The notes under the pieces are model-generated. The model ran no database searches. It was not told the origin of the DNA and saw nothing but the letters and a program-made list of their open reading frames with translations. A stretch of DNA of 64,000 nt, from the NCBI RefSeq assembly GCF_905220995.1, contig NZ_CAJNBJ010000008.1:1-64000 (forward strand), read 5' to 3'. This DNA comes from Nitrospira defluvii. Lineage in GTDB: Bacteria; Nitrospirota; Nitrospiria; Nitrospirales; Nitrospiraceae. How positions within the stretch are numbered: position 1 is the first letter of the stretch; each line of letters begins with the position of its first letter. Positions 17,334 to 26,100 of the stretch are shown piece after piece. Both the position numbers and the translations under genes were made by a program.

Positions 17334-18881
17334 ATGACCTTACTAACGGTAGAAATTCTTGAGCGGCTGATGAAAGAGTTTCAGCACTCGATGCGGAGAT
17401 TGTTGAAGGATCTCTGCCGAGATTTTGAGCAAAACTATGCCGCGGACGTCTGCACCCTGGGCCTGCAAATCGACTGGTTTCGCCGGCTCGGTCGTTCCTT
17501 CACCACGGCCGAGTATAGCCATTGGAAAGTGGTCGGATGGATCGAATCGCTCAACGACCTGCTGTACTTCGTCGATATCGTCGTGCAAGTGCGGCAGGAG
17601 CGATCGCGCCGGGACATCGCTGAACAGCTGCGTGCGGAGTTTCGAGAAAAGTTTTACGAGCATGGGTACGCCGATGAGATTTTCCCCGAGGGCAAGCCGG
17701 ATCCGCGCATGCTGTTGCCGCGTCTGACGGCGCTCTGTCAGCGACTTGCACGAGAAATCACACAGGAGTCCGTATGTCTTGCCCCCCGGTTGGCCTGTGA
17801 CTGGGTGGCGAGCCGACGATCGGATGCCTGGTTGGTGCCGTGCGATTTAAGCGCGAACGTTGAACGCGTCGAACTGCCTGGGAGTTGCGCCATCGGGACC
17901 ACGGGTGTGGCCTACGAGGCTCCGGCTCCTGTTCGACTGGCACTCACGCGAACGGGTGGGCAGGCGGAGTGGCTGGTCAAACCCTCCGGTATCGATCTTC
18001 TGCTCGGGGATCAAGCGTATCCGGTTGTTGCGTTCGGCGGCCGAGAACGGTGGCATTGGCGCCGCCTGGCCCCAGTCGTGCTGAGGGACACGCCATGCGG
18101 CCGACTGGTGCTCGGGCCGACACTGGTCTATGGCAAGGACAAGACGCCCATAGGCGTGCGTCCGACGAGGCCGGAAGTCGCGAGCCGCATGCGTCGTGCA
18201 CTGGCCGCAATTGGGTCTGCCTGGCCCGAAGGCGATCGGCTCCTGGTCCTGTTGACCTCACGCATCGTCCCGCTCAAGGCCAAGGGGGTGGTGAGTTTCA
18301 GTTACCGACATCGTCCCGGCCTCTCCGCCATCAATTGTTTCGACCGTGATCAACTCGATTTAATCGATGACCTGATTCACGAGAACAGTCATCATCACCT
18401 CAACCTGCTGTTGCGCAAAGACGTGCTGTATCAGCACGACCATAACCAGGAGTTGTTCTATTCTCCGTGGCGGCGGAGTTTGCGGCCGTTGAGAGGTATC
18501 TTGCACGCGACGTTTACCTTTACCATGGGGGCAATGTTATTCGAGCGGTTGGTGGCCTGGGGCTCAGGCCCAAATGGCAACGCGGCCTGGAGGCGCGCTG
18601 GTCTGAGTCAGCGTGATCTCGCACGTGCCCGCTATCGATGCTTCGAAGAGATCGAGTCGGTTCGATACTCGCTCAGCGATCTCGACTACGCCGGTGGCCA
18701 GTTGAAATGGCTGACTCGCGGAGGCAAGCAGCTGGTGGGACAGCTCGCCGACGTGCTCGCGCAGATCGAGGGCGTGATGGTATCCCAGGAGGCTGAGGTG
18801 CGCCGATCATCTTTTGGTCCGGCGCTGCAACGGCATCGAGGGGAATTGGCGCATGCGAGGGGGACGTTGAGCCTCATCTGA
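17334..18881 (+). CDS. HExxH-motif protein of unknown function
   Basis: A 515-residue soluble protein. The only motif I can identify is H349-E-N-S-H353 within LIHENSHHHLNLLL, a possible zinc or iron site resembling the HEXXH-motif domain family (some members act in peptide-modification clusters; others are peptidase-like). It is preceded by a well-ordered beta-rich domain (about 140-330) and followed by helices. No signal peptide, so it is probably cytoplasmic. The ATG at 17334 is the first in a protein-like region; GAGGAG lies 12 bases upstream, slightly far. A GC-rich hairpin separates it from the convergent gene. Substrate and reaction unknown. Confidence 0.75.
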   Translation: MTLLTVEILERLMKEFQHSMRRLLKDLCRDFEQNYAADVCTLGLQIDWFRRLGRSFTTAEYSHWKVVGWIESLNDLLYFVDIVVQVRQERSRRDIAEQLRAEFREKFYEHGYADEIFPEGKPDPRMLLPRLTALCQRLAREITQESVCLAPRLACDWVASRRSDAWLVPCDLSANVERVELPGSCAIGTTGVAYEAPAPVRLALTRTGGQAEWLVKPSGIDLLLGDQAYPVVAFGGRERWHWRRLAPVVLRDTPCGRLVLGPTLVYGKDKTPIGVRPTRPEVASRMRRALAAIGSAWPEGDRLLVLLTSRIVPLKAKGVVSFSYRHRPGLSAINCFDRDQLDLIDDLIHENSHHHLNLLLRKDVLYQHDHNQELFYSPWRRSLRPLRGILHATFTFTMGAMLFERLVAWGSGPNGNAAWRRAGLSQRDLARARYRCFEEIESVRYSLSDLDYAGGQLKWLTRGGKQLVGQLADVLAQIEGVMVSQEAEVRRSSFGPALQRHRGELAHARGTLSLI

Positions 18882-18918
18882 GAGTGGCTTGTGCGACTGT
18901 GGCGTGGAGAGAGCGCGA

Positions 18919-18952
18919 ACGGGCCCCGGGTTTGGTTAAACCCGGGGCCCGT
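18919..18952. terminator. Strong hairpin between convergent genes
   Basis: A perfect 15-bp stem with a four-base loop (ACGGGCCCCGGGTTT, GGTT, AAACCCGGGGCCCGT). It lies 37 bases past the HExxH gene and 15 bases before the end of the convergent gene. Neither side has a T tract, so it may be a bidirectional or RNA-stabilising hairpin and not a classic terminator. Confidence 0.6.
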
Positions 18953-18967
18953 CGTCTGTGGGCAGCG

Positions 18968-19582
18968 CTATCGAGATCTGCCGGTTTTTCGAGCCTTTCG
19001 TGCCGGCGCCCTCTTTGTCGCCGCTCGCCTTGCGGGTCGCTTTTTTGCTGCCAACGCCACTGGCCGGACTCGTACAAGGTACGAGCAGATTTCCGGATCA
19101 CCTGTTTGGGGACTCGCGGTCGGACCTTCACTTTCCGCATGCGAGCCGGTGTGATTGAGCAGGCTGAGCTGGAGGCGGATTGTGCCGAGGATTCGGGTTG
19201 GAACATTGGGCGGAGGAGCGGGCGGCTTCATGATCCCGCGCGTCGTGACCACGGAATTCACCCCATGGAATGTCTTGCCGTTCATGAGCCCCTGCAGCGT
19301 GAGAATGCCTTGATGATTCTTGGCGTCGTTCGGGGACGGCGTCAGGGCCGGTTCCGTGAGGCCCTTCGTGATGCCGGCATGCGCGCATAATTCGCTGATT
19401 TGTGCGCCGTCGGCATACTGAAACCCGTGCCTGGTCGTCAGTCGGCCAAAACCGCCGATGATGTCCTGGTAGGATCGCCCAGCGGTGACCGTGAGATTCA
19501 TCCATTGGAGGTTGGTGTCTGTATCGTACGTCAGAAGCTGGTCGCCACTGCCTGGAACGAGATCCTGTTGAATCAATGCCAT
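18968..19582 (-). CDS. Protein of unknown function with a histone-like basic tail
   Basis: A 204-residue protein. The N-terminal part (about 10-60) has the pattern DQLLTYDTDTNLQWMNLTVT and GRSYQDIIGGFG, as seen at the start of DUF1566-type or PEP-CTERM surface proteins. The last 30 residues are almost only Ala, Lys, Arg and Pro (for example AAKKRPARRAATKRAPARKA), like histone H1-type tails. No signal peptide is seen, which is odd for the first domain. GGAGG six bases before the ATG supports the start. Upstream lie two tandem palindromes. Function unknown; the tail could bind nucleic acid or polyanions. Confidence 0.65.
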   Translation of the reverse strand: MALIQQDLVPGSGDQLLTYDTDTNLQWMNLTVTAGRSYQDIIGGFGRLTTRHGFQYADGAQISELCAHAGITKGLTEPALTPSPNDAKNHQGILTLQGLMNGKTFHGVNSVVTTRGIMKPPAPPPNVPTRILGTIRLQLSLLNHTGSHAESEGPTASPQTGDPEICSYLVRVRPVALAAKKRPARRAATKRAPARKARKTGRSR

Positions 19583-19717
19583 GAGAGTCCTCCGTGGTTA
19601 GCGGTCTGATCCGAGGTTCTGCAAACACTGCATCGATAGTAGCACGGCTTGTGAGCGAGGTATCAGTTCCGTCGTGATGACCGCGGATGAGATGTTCGTG
19701 ACGCTGGTGGATCGCAT

Positions 19718-19753
19718 GTATCCCAGAGGATACGAGAGTATCCCGAAAGATAC
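19718..19753. promoter_or_regulatory. Tandem 16-bp palindromes, candidate operator pair
   Basis: GTATCCCAGAGGATAC (19718-19733) and GTATCCCGAAAGATAC (19738-19753) are separated by GAGA. Their centres are 20 bp apart, two helical turns, so bound dimers would sit on the same face. They lie 136-171 bases upstream of the leftward 204-residue gene. Confidence 0.5.
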
Positions 19754-19794
19754 GGGGACAAGGTGTGAAGTGAACCCCATAAGGCTGCAGGCGT

Positions 19795-19814
19795 GCGGCG
19801 ACTGAGAACGCCGC
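19795..19814 (-). terminator. Possible terminator hairpin
   Basis: A 6-bp GC stem (GCGGCG / CGCCGC) with an 8-base loop, 25 bases past the stop of the leftward PKD-like gene. No T tract. Confidence 0.3.
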
Positions 19815-19839
19815 CTGGGGTCTGTTTTAGCAGCCTGTC

Positions 19840-20961
19840 TCAAGGTTCGACGGTGACGTCCACATACGCCGGCACACTGTCCGCACCTTTCTTGTCCGTC
19901 ACGCGCAGCTTGAAGCGGAAGGTGCGAGTCTCGGAGACATAGGGGGCAACAAAGGACGGTTCCGCCATGTTGACGTCAAGCATCGCGACTTTGCTGCCCC
20001 GTACCTGACTCCACGTATAGAAGAGCGCTTCGCCCTCCGGGTCTCGGCTCTGCAATCCATTGAGGCGCACCTTGGTGCCGGCTTTGACGGTTCTGGCGGC
20101 ACCGGCATCGGCGATCGGCGGCTCATTCGGCTCGGGATTCACCTCCACACGCACGTCGAGTGTGGCCTGCTTCCCCCGATTCGTCACGGTCAGCGAGGTC
20201 TTGCCGATTCCCACGATCTGTAACAGCCCGTCGGGTAACACCTTGAGGATATGGTCGTCGCCGGACGTGTAGGTTGTGCCTGTATTGGGAGAGGACAGTG
20301 GACGAGTGATGCCGTCAGCGAATTCGCCGACCACGGGGAGTTCGAAGATCTTGCCGAGCGAATCCACGTGACCGTAGGCGGATGACTGTCCGGTCCGGCC
20401 GAGTTGGAGAGGTTTATCCGTTTCAAAATCGATCGAGAGTAGTTCAGCTGCAGGCTGGACGGTGACAAAGATTTCGTCGAACACGGTTTTCCGGCCCAGA
20501 CGTCCTTGTGAAATATCGGCAATGGCCAGGAGCCGCATTCGTCCGATAGCATCCGGCGGCACCGGGAGCGCGCCTCCATAGGGGGGAATGCGGTCGACGG
20601 TGGAGGTCAGGGCCGGCAAGGCGACGACCGGTGCTCCGGTGATGCTGTCCTTTTGCCAGTATTTGCCGGTTGCCATAGCTCCCTGAGAAGCGTTGCCGGT
20701 ACGGTTCTCACCCTGTTCCACCAGTGCCTCCGTGTGTTCCGGATACCAGTAGTACCGCACTTCGACGAGGCCTGCTTCTCTTCCAGCCTCGACTTCCACG
20801 GTGATCGGTTGGCCGGAAACCAGGGTGGCCCCGTTCACAGGGGCCAAGATTTTGAACGCCAGTGCGGGGTGAGGCGGCAGGCACAGCAGCAGGATCAGGG
20901 GAGGTAGGATCCACAGCGCCCTATGGGGGAGATGTACTCCTGGGGACAGGGGCCTTGTCAT
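19840..20961 (-). CDS. Secreted protein with a PKD-like domain
   Basis: A 373-residue exported protein. The signal peptide ends near ALAFKI (about residue 37). Mature region: an Ig-like domain (about 40-130), a Big2-like segment around VLPDGLLQIVGIGKTSLTVTN and a C-terminal PKD/REJ-type domain with ANEPPIADAG-like and LQSRDPEGEALFYTWSQ features. Such domains mediate adhesion or surface assembly. The ATG at 20961 has GAGGTG upstream and starts 2 bases after the transporter stop; an in-frame GTG at 20967 would overlap that gene. It is probably cotranscribed with the potassium-transporter-like gene, though a functional link is not obvious. Confidence 0.75.
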   Translation of the reverse strand: MTRPLSPGVHLPHRALWILPPLILLLCLPPHPALAFKILAPVNGATLVSGQPITVEVEAGREAGLVEVRYYWYPEHTEALVEQGENRTGNASQGAMATGKYWQKDSITGAPVVALPALTSTVDRIPPYGGALPVPPDAIGRMRLLAIADISQGRLGRKTVFDEIFVTVQPAAELLSIDFETDKPLQLGRTGQSSAYGHVDSLGKIFELPVVGEFADGITRPLSSPNTGTTYTSGDDHILKVLPDGLLQIVGIGKTSLTVTNRGKQATLDVRVEVNPEPNEPPIADAGAARTVKAGTKVRLNGLQSRDPEGEALFYTWSQVRGSKVAMLDVNMAEPSFVAPYVSETRTFRFKLRVTDKKGADSVPAYVDVTVEP

Positions 20962-20963
20962 GG

Positions 20964-22778
20964 TCACCTCGTCAGGTGATAGGGGACGTCGGTCAAAATG
21001 ACACGATCTTTGAACAGGAGGGCGCCTTTCAGCATGAACGCCCGCTGATTATGAAGAATATTCTGCCACCACCGAGCAGGCAAGATCTCCGGAATCACCA
21101 CGGTGACCCAGCATTCCTGGTCTTTTTGCAGCACCTGCTCGAGGTAGTCGAGCAGGGAGCTCAACACGGAACGATACGGAGAGGGCAGCACGGTGAGGGG
21201 GACGCCACAGCCCCACTGGGCCCATTGAATTTCCACGCGGGCGGTTTCTTCCGGGTCGACATCAACGAGGACGGCGCGGATATCGCCGGAGCGGCTTCGT
21301 GCATAGTCGACGGCGCGGATGACCGCGCGATTGACGCCGCCAATCGGCAGGACTACGATATTCCGGCGCGGCATGGGGGGACGGTGCCCCCGCGACAGCG
21401 CGACCTGTTCCGAGACGGCCTTGTAATGGGAATGAATGGCGCGAAAGAAGGTGATCAGGAGCGGAATCAACACGATAACGATCCAGGCTCCATGGGTAAA
21501 TTTGGTGCTGGCAATAATCACGGTGGCAATGGCGGTGGTCACAGCCCCGATGCCGTTCACGAGAAGCTTTTTTTCCCAGTGCGGTCCTTTCTTGACGAGC
21601 CACCGTTTGACCATGCCGGCTTGAGAAATGGTGAAGGAAAGAAAGACGCCGACGGCATAGAGTGGAATGAGCGCGTGGGTATCGCCCTTAAAGAGAACGA
21701 TCAATAAGCAGGAAAACACACCGAGGATGATCACACCGTTCGAGAACACCAGCCGATCGCCCATCATGGACATCTGGTGCGGCATGTAACTGTCGCGAGC
21801 GAGAATCGAGGCCAGTCGGGGGAATCCATTGAAGCTGCTATTGGCGGCCAGGATGAGAATGACCATGGTCGAGGCCTGCACCAGGTAATACAGCGGGCCG
21901 GTGCCGAAAGTGGCGCGCGCAATTTGAGACACGACGGTTTCATCTCCCTTCGGCACGATGCCGAAGTAATAGGCCATAGAGCTGATTCCGATAAACAGGG
22001 TGCCGAGAATCATCGCCATGCCGATCATGGTCAGCGCGGCATTTTGGGGTTCCGGTTTTTTAAAGGCTGAGACGCCGTTTGAGATGACTTCCACGCCGGT
22101 CAAGGCTGTGCAGCCGGACGAAAATGCGCGGAGGAGAAGAAACAGGGTGAGCGGCTCCGCAGCCGCGATGCTGGGCAATGGCTCAACGCGCGATGCGTGC
22201 CCAAGCACGATTTGAATGGCACCGACGCCGAGCATGGCGGCGAGGGTGCCGATAAAAATGTAGGTCGGGACGGCAAAAAACTGTCCTGATTCGCGAACCC
22301 CGCGCAGATTCACGACCGTCACCAGCAGGATAGCCGCAACGCAGAGTCCTTCCCGATGCGGCAGCAGGTCCGGGACAGCGGAGGTGAGCGCTGCAATGCC
22401 GGCCGCGACGCTGACGGCGACCGTCAGCACGTAGTCGATCATTAAGGCTGCGGCGGCAACCAGGCCGGACCATTCGCCGAGGTTGGATTTCCCGACGATA
22501 TATGCCCCGCCACCCTCAGGATATTCAAAGATAATCTGCCGGTAGGACATGGTCAGAATGATCAGCAGCCCGATGATGGAGAGGCTGAGTGGAATGGAGT
22601 ACCCGACCATGGCGGTCCCGGCGAGGGTCAGGACGAGCAGAATCTCTTCCGTGGCATAGGCCACTGAAGAGAGGGCGTCGGAGGAAAAGACGGCTAGGGC
22701 GAGTCGCTTAGAAAGGCGTTCGTGAGCGGCTTCCTTCGTCTTGAGTGGCAGGCCAACCAGCCAGCGTTTCAAGATCAT
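20964..22778 (-). CDS. KimA-like APC-superfamily transporter (probable K+ uptake)
   Basis: A 604-residue transporter with about 12 membrane helices (residues 20-450) and a C-terminal cytoplasmic USP-like domain (about 460-604). Conserved features match KimA/YdaO potassium transporters: SSDALSSVAYATEEIL in helix 1, SYRQIIFEYPEGGGAYIV, DYVLTVAVSVAAGIAALTSA and the RxSGDI region of the soluble domain. KimA takes up K+ with protons and binds c-di-AMP; whether this organism makes c-di-AMP cannot be seen here. The start at 22778 gives the family N-terminus (MILKRWLVG). No ribosome site precedes it, but a good -10 box sits directly upstream, so the mRNA may be leaderless. Confidence 0.82.
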   Translation of the reverse strand: MILKRWLVGLPLKTKEAAHERLSKRLALAVFSSDALSSVAYATEEILLVLTLAGTAMVGYSIPLSLSIIGLLIILTMSYRQIIFEYPEGGGAYIVGKSNLGEWSGLVAAAALMIDYVLTVAVSVAAGIAALTSAVPDLLPHREGLCVAAILLVTVVNLRGVRESGQFFAVPTYIFIGTLAAMLGVGAIQIVLGHASRVEPLPSIAAAEPLTLFLLLRAFSSGCTALTGVEVISNGVSAFKKPEPQNAALTMIGMAMILGTLFIGISSMAYYFGIVPKGDETVVSQIARATFGTGPLYYLVQASTMVILILAANSSFNGFPRLASILARDSYMPHQMSMMGDRLVFSNGVIILGVFSCLLIVLFKGDTHALIPLYAVGVFLSFTISQAGMVKRWLVKKGPHWEKKLLVNGIGAVTTAIATVIIASTKFTHGAWIVIVLIPLLITFFRAIHSHYKAVSEQVALSRGHRPPMPRRNIVVLPIGGVNRAVIRAVDYARSRSGDIRAVLVDVDPEETARVEIQWAQWGCGVPLTVLPSPYRSVLSSLLDYLEQVLQKDQECWVTVVIPEILPARWWQNILHNQRAFMLKGALLFKDRVILTDVPYHLTR

Positions 22779-22783
22779 ACGCC

Positions 22784-22813
22784 ATTATGCCTCAACTTGC
22801 CGAAGAGAGACAA
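22784..22813 (-). promoter_or_regulatory. Candidate sigma70 promoter for the KimA-like gene
   Basis: On the minus strand TTGTCT, an 18-base spacer, then CATAAT ending 6 bases before the ATG. Transcription would start at or next to the initiation codon. Confidence 0.5.
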
Positions 22814-22951
22814 TGGAGCGCGGCGGTTCTGTCTTGCGGTCGAAGGGTGTCCGATGATTCCATTACAGCCTGTCGCGGTGTGCGAACTGGGCTGAGCGAA
22901 TGGATAATGGAGAATCGATGTGGCGTGAAAGTTCACGACAGGGTGAGGGGG

Positions 22952-22980
22952 TTGACAGAGACTAGGGACTCCAGTAATCT
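22952..22980 (+). promoter_or_regulatory. Candidate sigma70 promoter for the multicopper oxidase
   Basis: A perfect -35 TTGACA, a 17-base spacer and -10 TAATCT (matches at the three most conserved positions). It would give a leader of about 155 bases. Confidence 0.45.
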
Positions 22981-23140
22981 CCGGCACCTGTTTTCAACGG
23001 AGTGGCTTGCGCGCGTGATGCCGCAGGATTACAGCCGGAAGGCGTTGTGCAAGGTCTGAGGTTGTCATGTTCTAATTCGTAGGCGCTCATAACATTTAAC
23101 ATTCAGTTTCTCTTCCAACTCTATCCAAGGAGGCCGGTCC

Positions 23141-26100
23141 ATGGATTGTCAGTGGTTCACTCGCGTCACATTGCGCGCCCTCAGCGTCATCGCTGGCGGT
23201 GCGCTTGTGTGCCTACCGCTAGCCGCGTCGGCTGAAGATCAGCTGCACGCGGACCACGCGGTGCCTCAACACACAGCAATGTCCCATCAACTCCCGTCGT
23301 GGGCGGAGAAGTTGAAAGGGCAGACGATCGTCGAAGATTCGATGGCTGGAAAGCCGGAGCGGTCTGCGATGGTCGAACAGCAGCACCAACGGATCATGGA
23401 GCATTTGACCCATGATCCGCAGGCGCAAGCGGTCAACACGGGTATGTTCAATACTCAGACCATGATGCACCAGTACGGGGCAGGCGGTCAGGACCTCCTC
23501 TTGATGTCTGATCCGCGAGTGGAACCAGTGGCAATGACGGGTGGCGGGAAGTGCCCGGCCACTGCGCCGGTCAAGCAGTACAACGTCTCGGCGATCAACG
23601 TCGAGATTACGCTCAACCAATGGCTCGATTTTTATCCTGGCTACATGTACACGCTGGATGAAAACCTGGACAAGGTTCGGGCGGAGGAAACCAAGAATCG
23701 GGAAGCCCGCGACAAGGAGGGGTTTGATCCTGGTGCGGTGATTCCGGGCGTACAGGCCCAATGGATTCAGCCGCTGACCATTCGCGGTAACCAGGGTGAT
23801 TGCGTCAAGATCAAGTTGACCAACAAGTTAGAAGGTGGCGAAGACGTCAGTCTTCACATCCATGGTTCTAGCATGGTGGTGAGTGCCACCGGTGCCGCAG
23901 CCGCCACGACGAACTCCGACAGCATCGTCCAGAAGGATAAGAGCGGGGAGTTCGAGTGGTACATTCATCCGAGCACCCAGGAGGGTGTCCGGCAGTTCCA
24001 CACCTTCGCCAATGACCGTGAACTGACCGTGATGGGCCTCTTCGGGTCCTTCGTGGTCGAGCCGCGCGGGTCCGAGTACCTGGAAGCTCTGGGATCCGGT
24101 GCTCCGACGCCCGCCTCCAGCGGCTGGCAGGTCATGATCAAGAATGGGACCGGCCCAGACTTCCGCGAGTTCGTCCTCTACTACCACGAGGTCGGCGATG
24201 AGGCGTTCCGCCCCGTCAACAAGAAGGGCGATTTCCTGCCTCAGCGGGATCCCCTGACCGATGCCTACCGTCCAGGTGGTCGCGCGATCAACTATCGCAG
24301 CGAGCCGTTCGGCATCAACAACATGCATGTGCAGCACGAATACTTCGGCTTCGAGGACGAGTCGATGGGGTACAGCTCGTACACCTTCGGTGACCCGTCT
24401 CCGACGATTCCGCGCTCGTACATGGGTGACCCGGCGAAGTTCCGCCTGGTGCATGGCGGATCGGAAGTGTTTCACAGCCACCATCCCCATGGCGGCACCA
24501 TCCGATGGCCGCGCAGCCCGCGCGCCATCGACGACATGAATCTGTGGACGACCAGTGCCAATGGGCCGGTCAAATACCCGGTCATTCGCGCCAAGACAGA
24601 TCGTGTGGACGTGGAAGTGATCGGGCCGTCGGAAGCATTGGACCTTGAGACGGAGTGCGGCTCGGGGTTGTGTCAGCAGTTGGCCGGAGACTTTCTCTTC
24701 CATTGCCACGTGGCGCACCATTATGTGGCGGGCATGTGGGGCTACTGGCGCGTGTATAACACCCTACAGCAGGGCGACATGCGTAACGACGTCATGCCGG
24801 ATCTGCTCGAGTTGCCCGATCGGAAGGGCCGCATCAAGGCCCCGATTACGTCGGACAAGTTAGTCGGTCAGACCGTCGATTGGTTCGGTAAGTCCTTCAA
24901 GATCGTTGAGAAGGGCAAGAGCGATTGGAAGTCGAATCCTGCCACCATCACCATCAAGGATTGGGTGGAAATGCAGTTGCCCACGATGGGCAAGCCTGGC
25001 CACAAGAATGACGAAAAAGGCCAGACGATTTCTTATGACGCCACGGTGTTGGATTGGGCTTGGGAAGGCACGCGTGCATTGAGCGAGCCTGAGAGCACTA
25101 TCGACAACCCGAAATACAAATCCACTCACCCGGGCAAGCGGCATCCGATTACCTTCGAGCCGTTGACCGGCAAAGTGGCATGGCCTCACCTCACTCCGCA
25201 TTTCGGCCGGCGCGTCATGTTCTCGCCGAACCATGTGGGCGCGCCTTGGTTGGAGATGATCCGCCGGGATGCCAATGGTGAGGAAAGCGTCGATCAGGCG
25301 CTGCCTGGTGAAAACGGCAATTGGAGTCTCTGCCCGGAGAATGCCGGACGGAAGCACTACAATGTCCACTTCATCAAGCTTCCGATCACGATTGCGAAGA
25401 AAATCGGCAAGGAGCCGCCAGTCATTGATCCGAACGGCTTGATCTATGTCTTGCACGAAGAAGAAGCGGAGATTCGGAAGAACGATGATTTGAAGTATCC
25501 GTTGGTCGTCCGCGGCAACATTTACGATTGCGTGGACTGGACCCTAACCAGCGAGTGGGACGACGATGACTACACGAATTTCCAGTCATCGAAGATCAAC
25601 ACCCACTGGCATTTCCTGCAGTTCGATAACCAGGCGTCCGACGGCGTGATCACCGGCTTCTCCTACGAACAGTCGGTGCGTCCGTTCACGATGCTGGAGA
25701 AGAAGAACACGAAGGGATTGCCGGTTCCGATGAACACGGTCGTGACCGCCGCCGCCAAGAAGGGCGCGAATACGATCACAGTGAAGAACGCGAAACAGTT
25801 CCATGTCGGGACGTTGCTTCTCGTTGGTGCCGACAATGTGAAGGGCAATGAAATCTCGCGTATCAAGGCCATTAATGGCAATACGATCACCTTGGCCAAA
25901 GGGCTGAAGAACGATCACCCGGCCAATGACATCGTCACGGTCGAGTTCGTGCGTCAGCGGTTCTGGGTTGATGCGGACGTGGGGACCGTGTTCTGGCACG
26001 ACCATGCGTTCGGCGCAACCACCTGGCCACATGGCGGGTTCGGGACCTTTATCGCCGAACCGGTCGGATCGACCTATCATGATCCCAAGACCGGAAAATT

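Larger units (their letters stand above)
22779..23140. other. Divergent promoter region
   Basis: 362 bases between the leftward transporter and the rightward multicopper oxidase. It holds a candidate promoter for each direction (22784-22813 minus, 22952-22980 plus) and the AAGGAGG ribosome site of the oxidase gene near 23126. I see no gene inside it and could not recognise a ydaO-type riboswitch upstream of the transporter. Confidence 0.6.

Noticed and set aside
19598-19843. 81-codon minus-strand frame over the tandem palindromes
   Set aside because: No ribosome site and no hydrophobic or domain pattern; it overlaps regulatory-looking repeats.
22779-23140. Possible c-di-AMP (ydaO) riboswitch upstream of the KimA-like gene
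   Set aside because: The only good promoter is directly at the start codon, leaving no leader, and I could not find the conserved core by eye.
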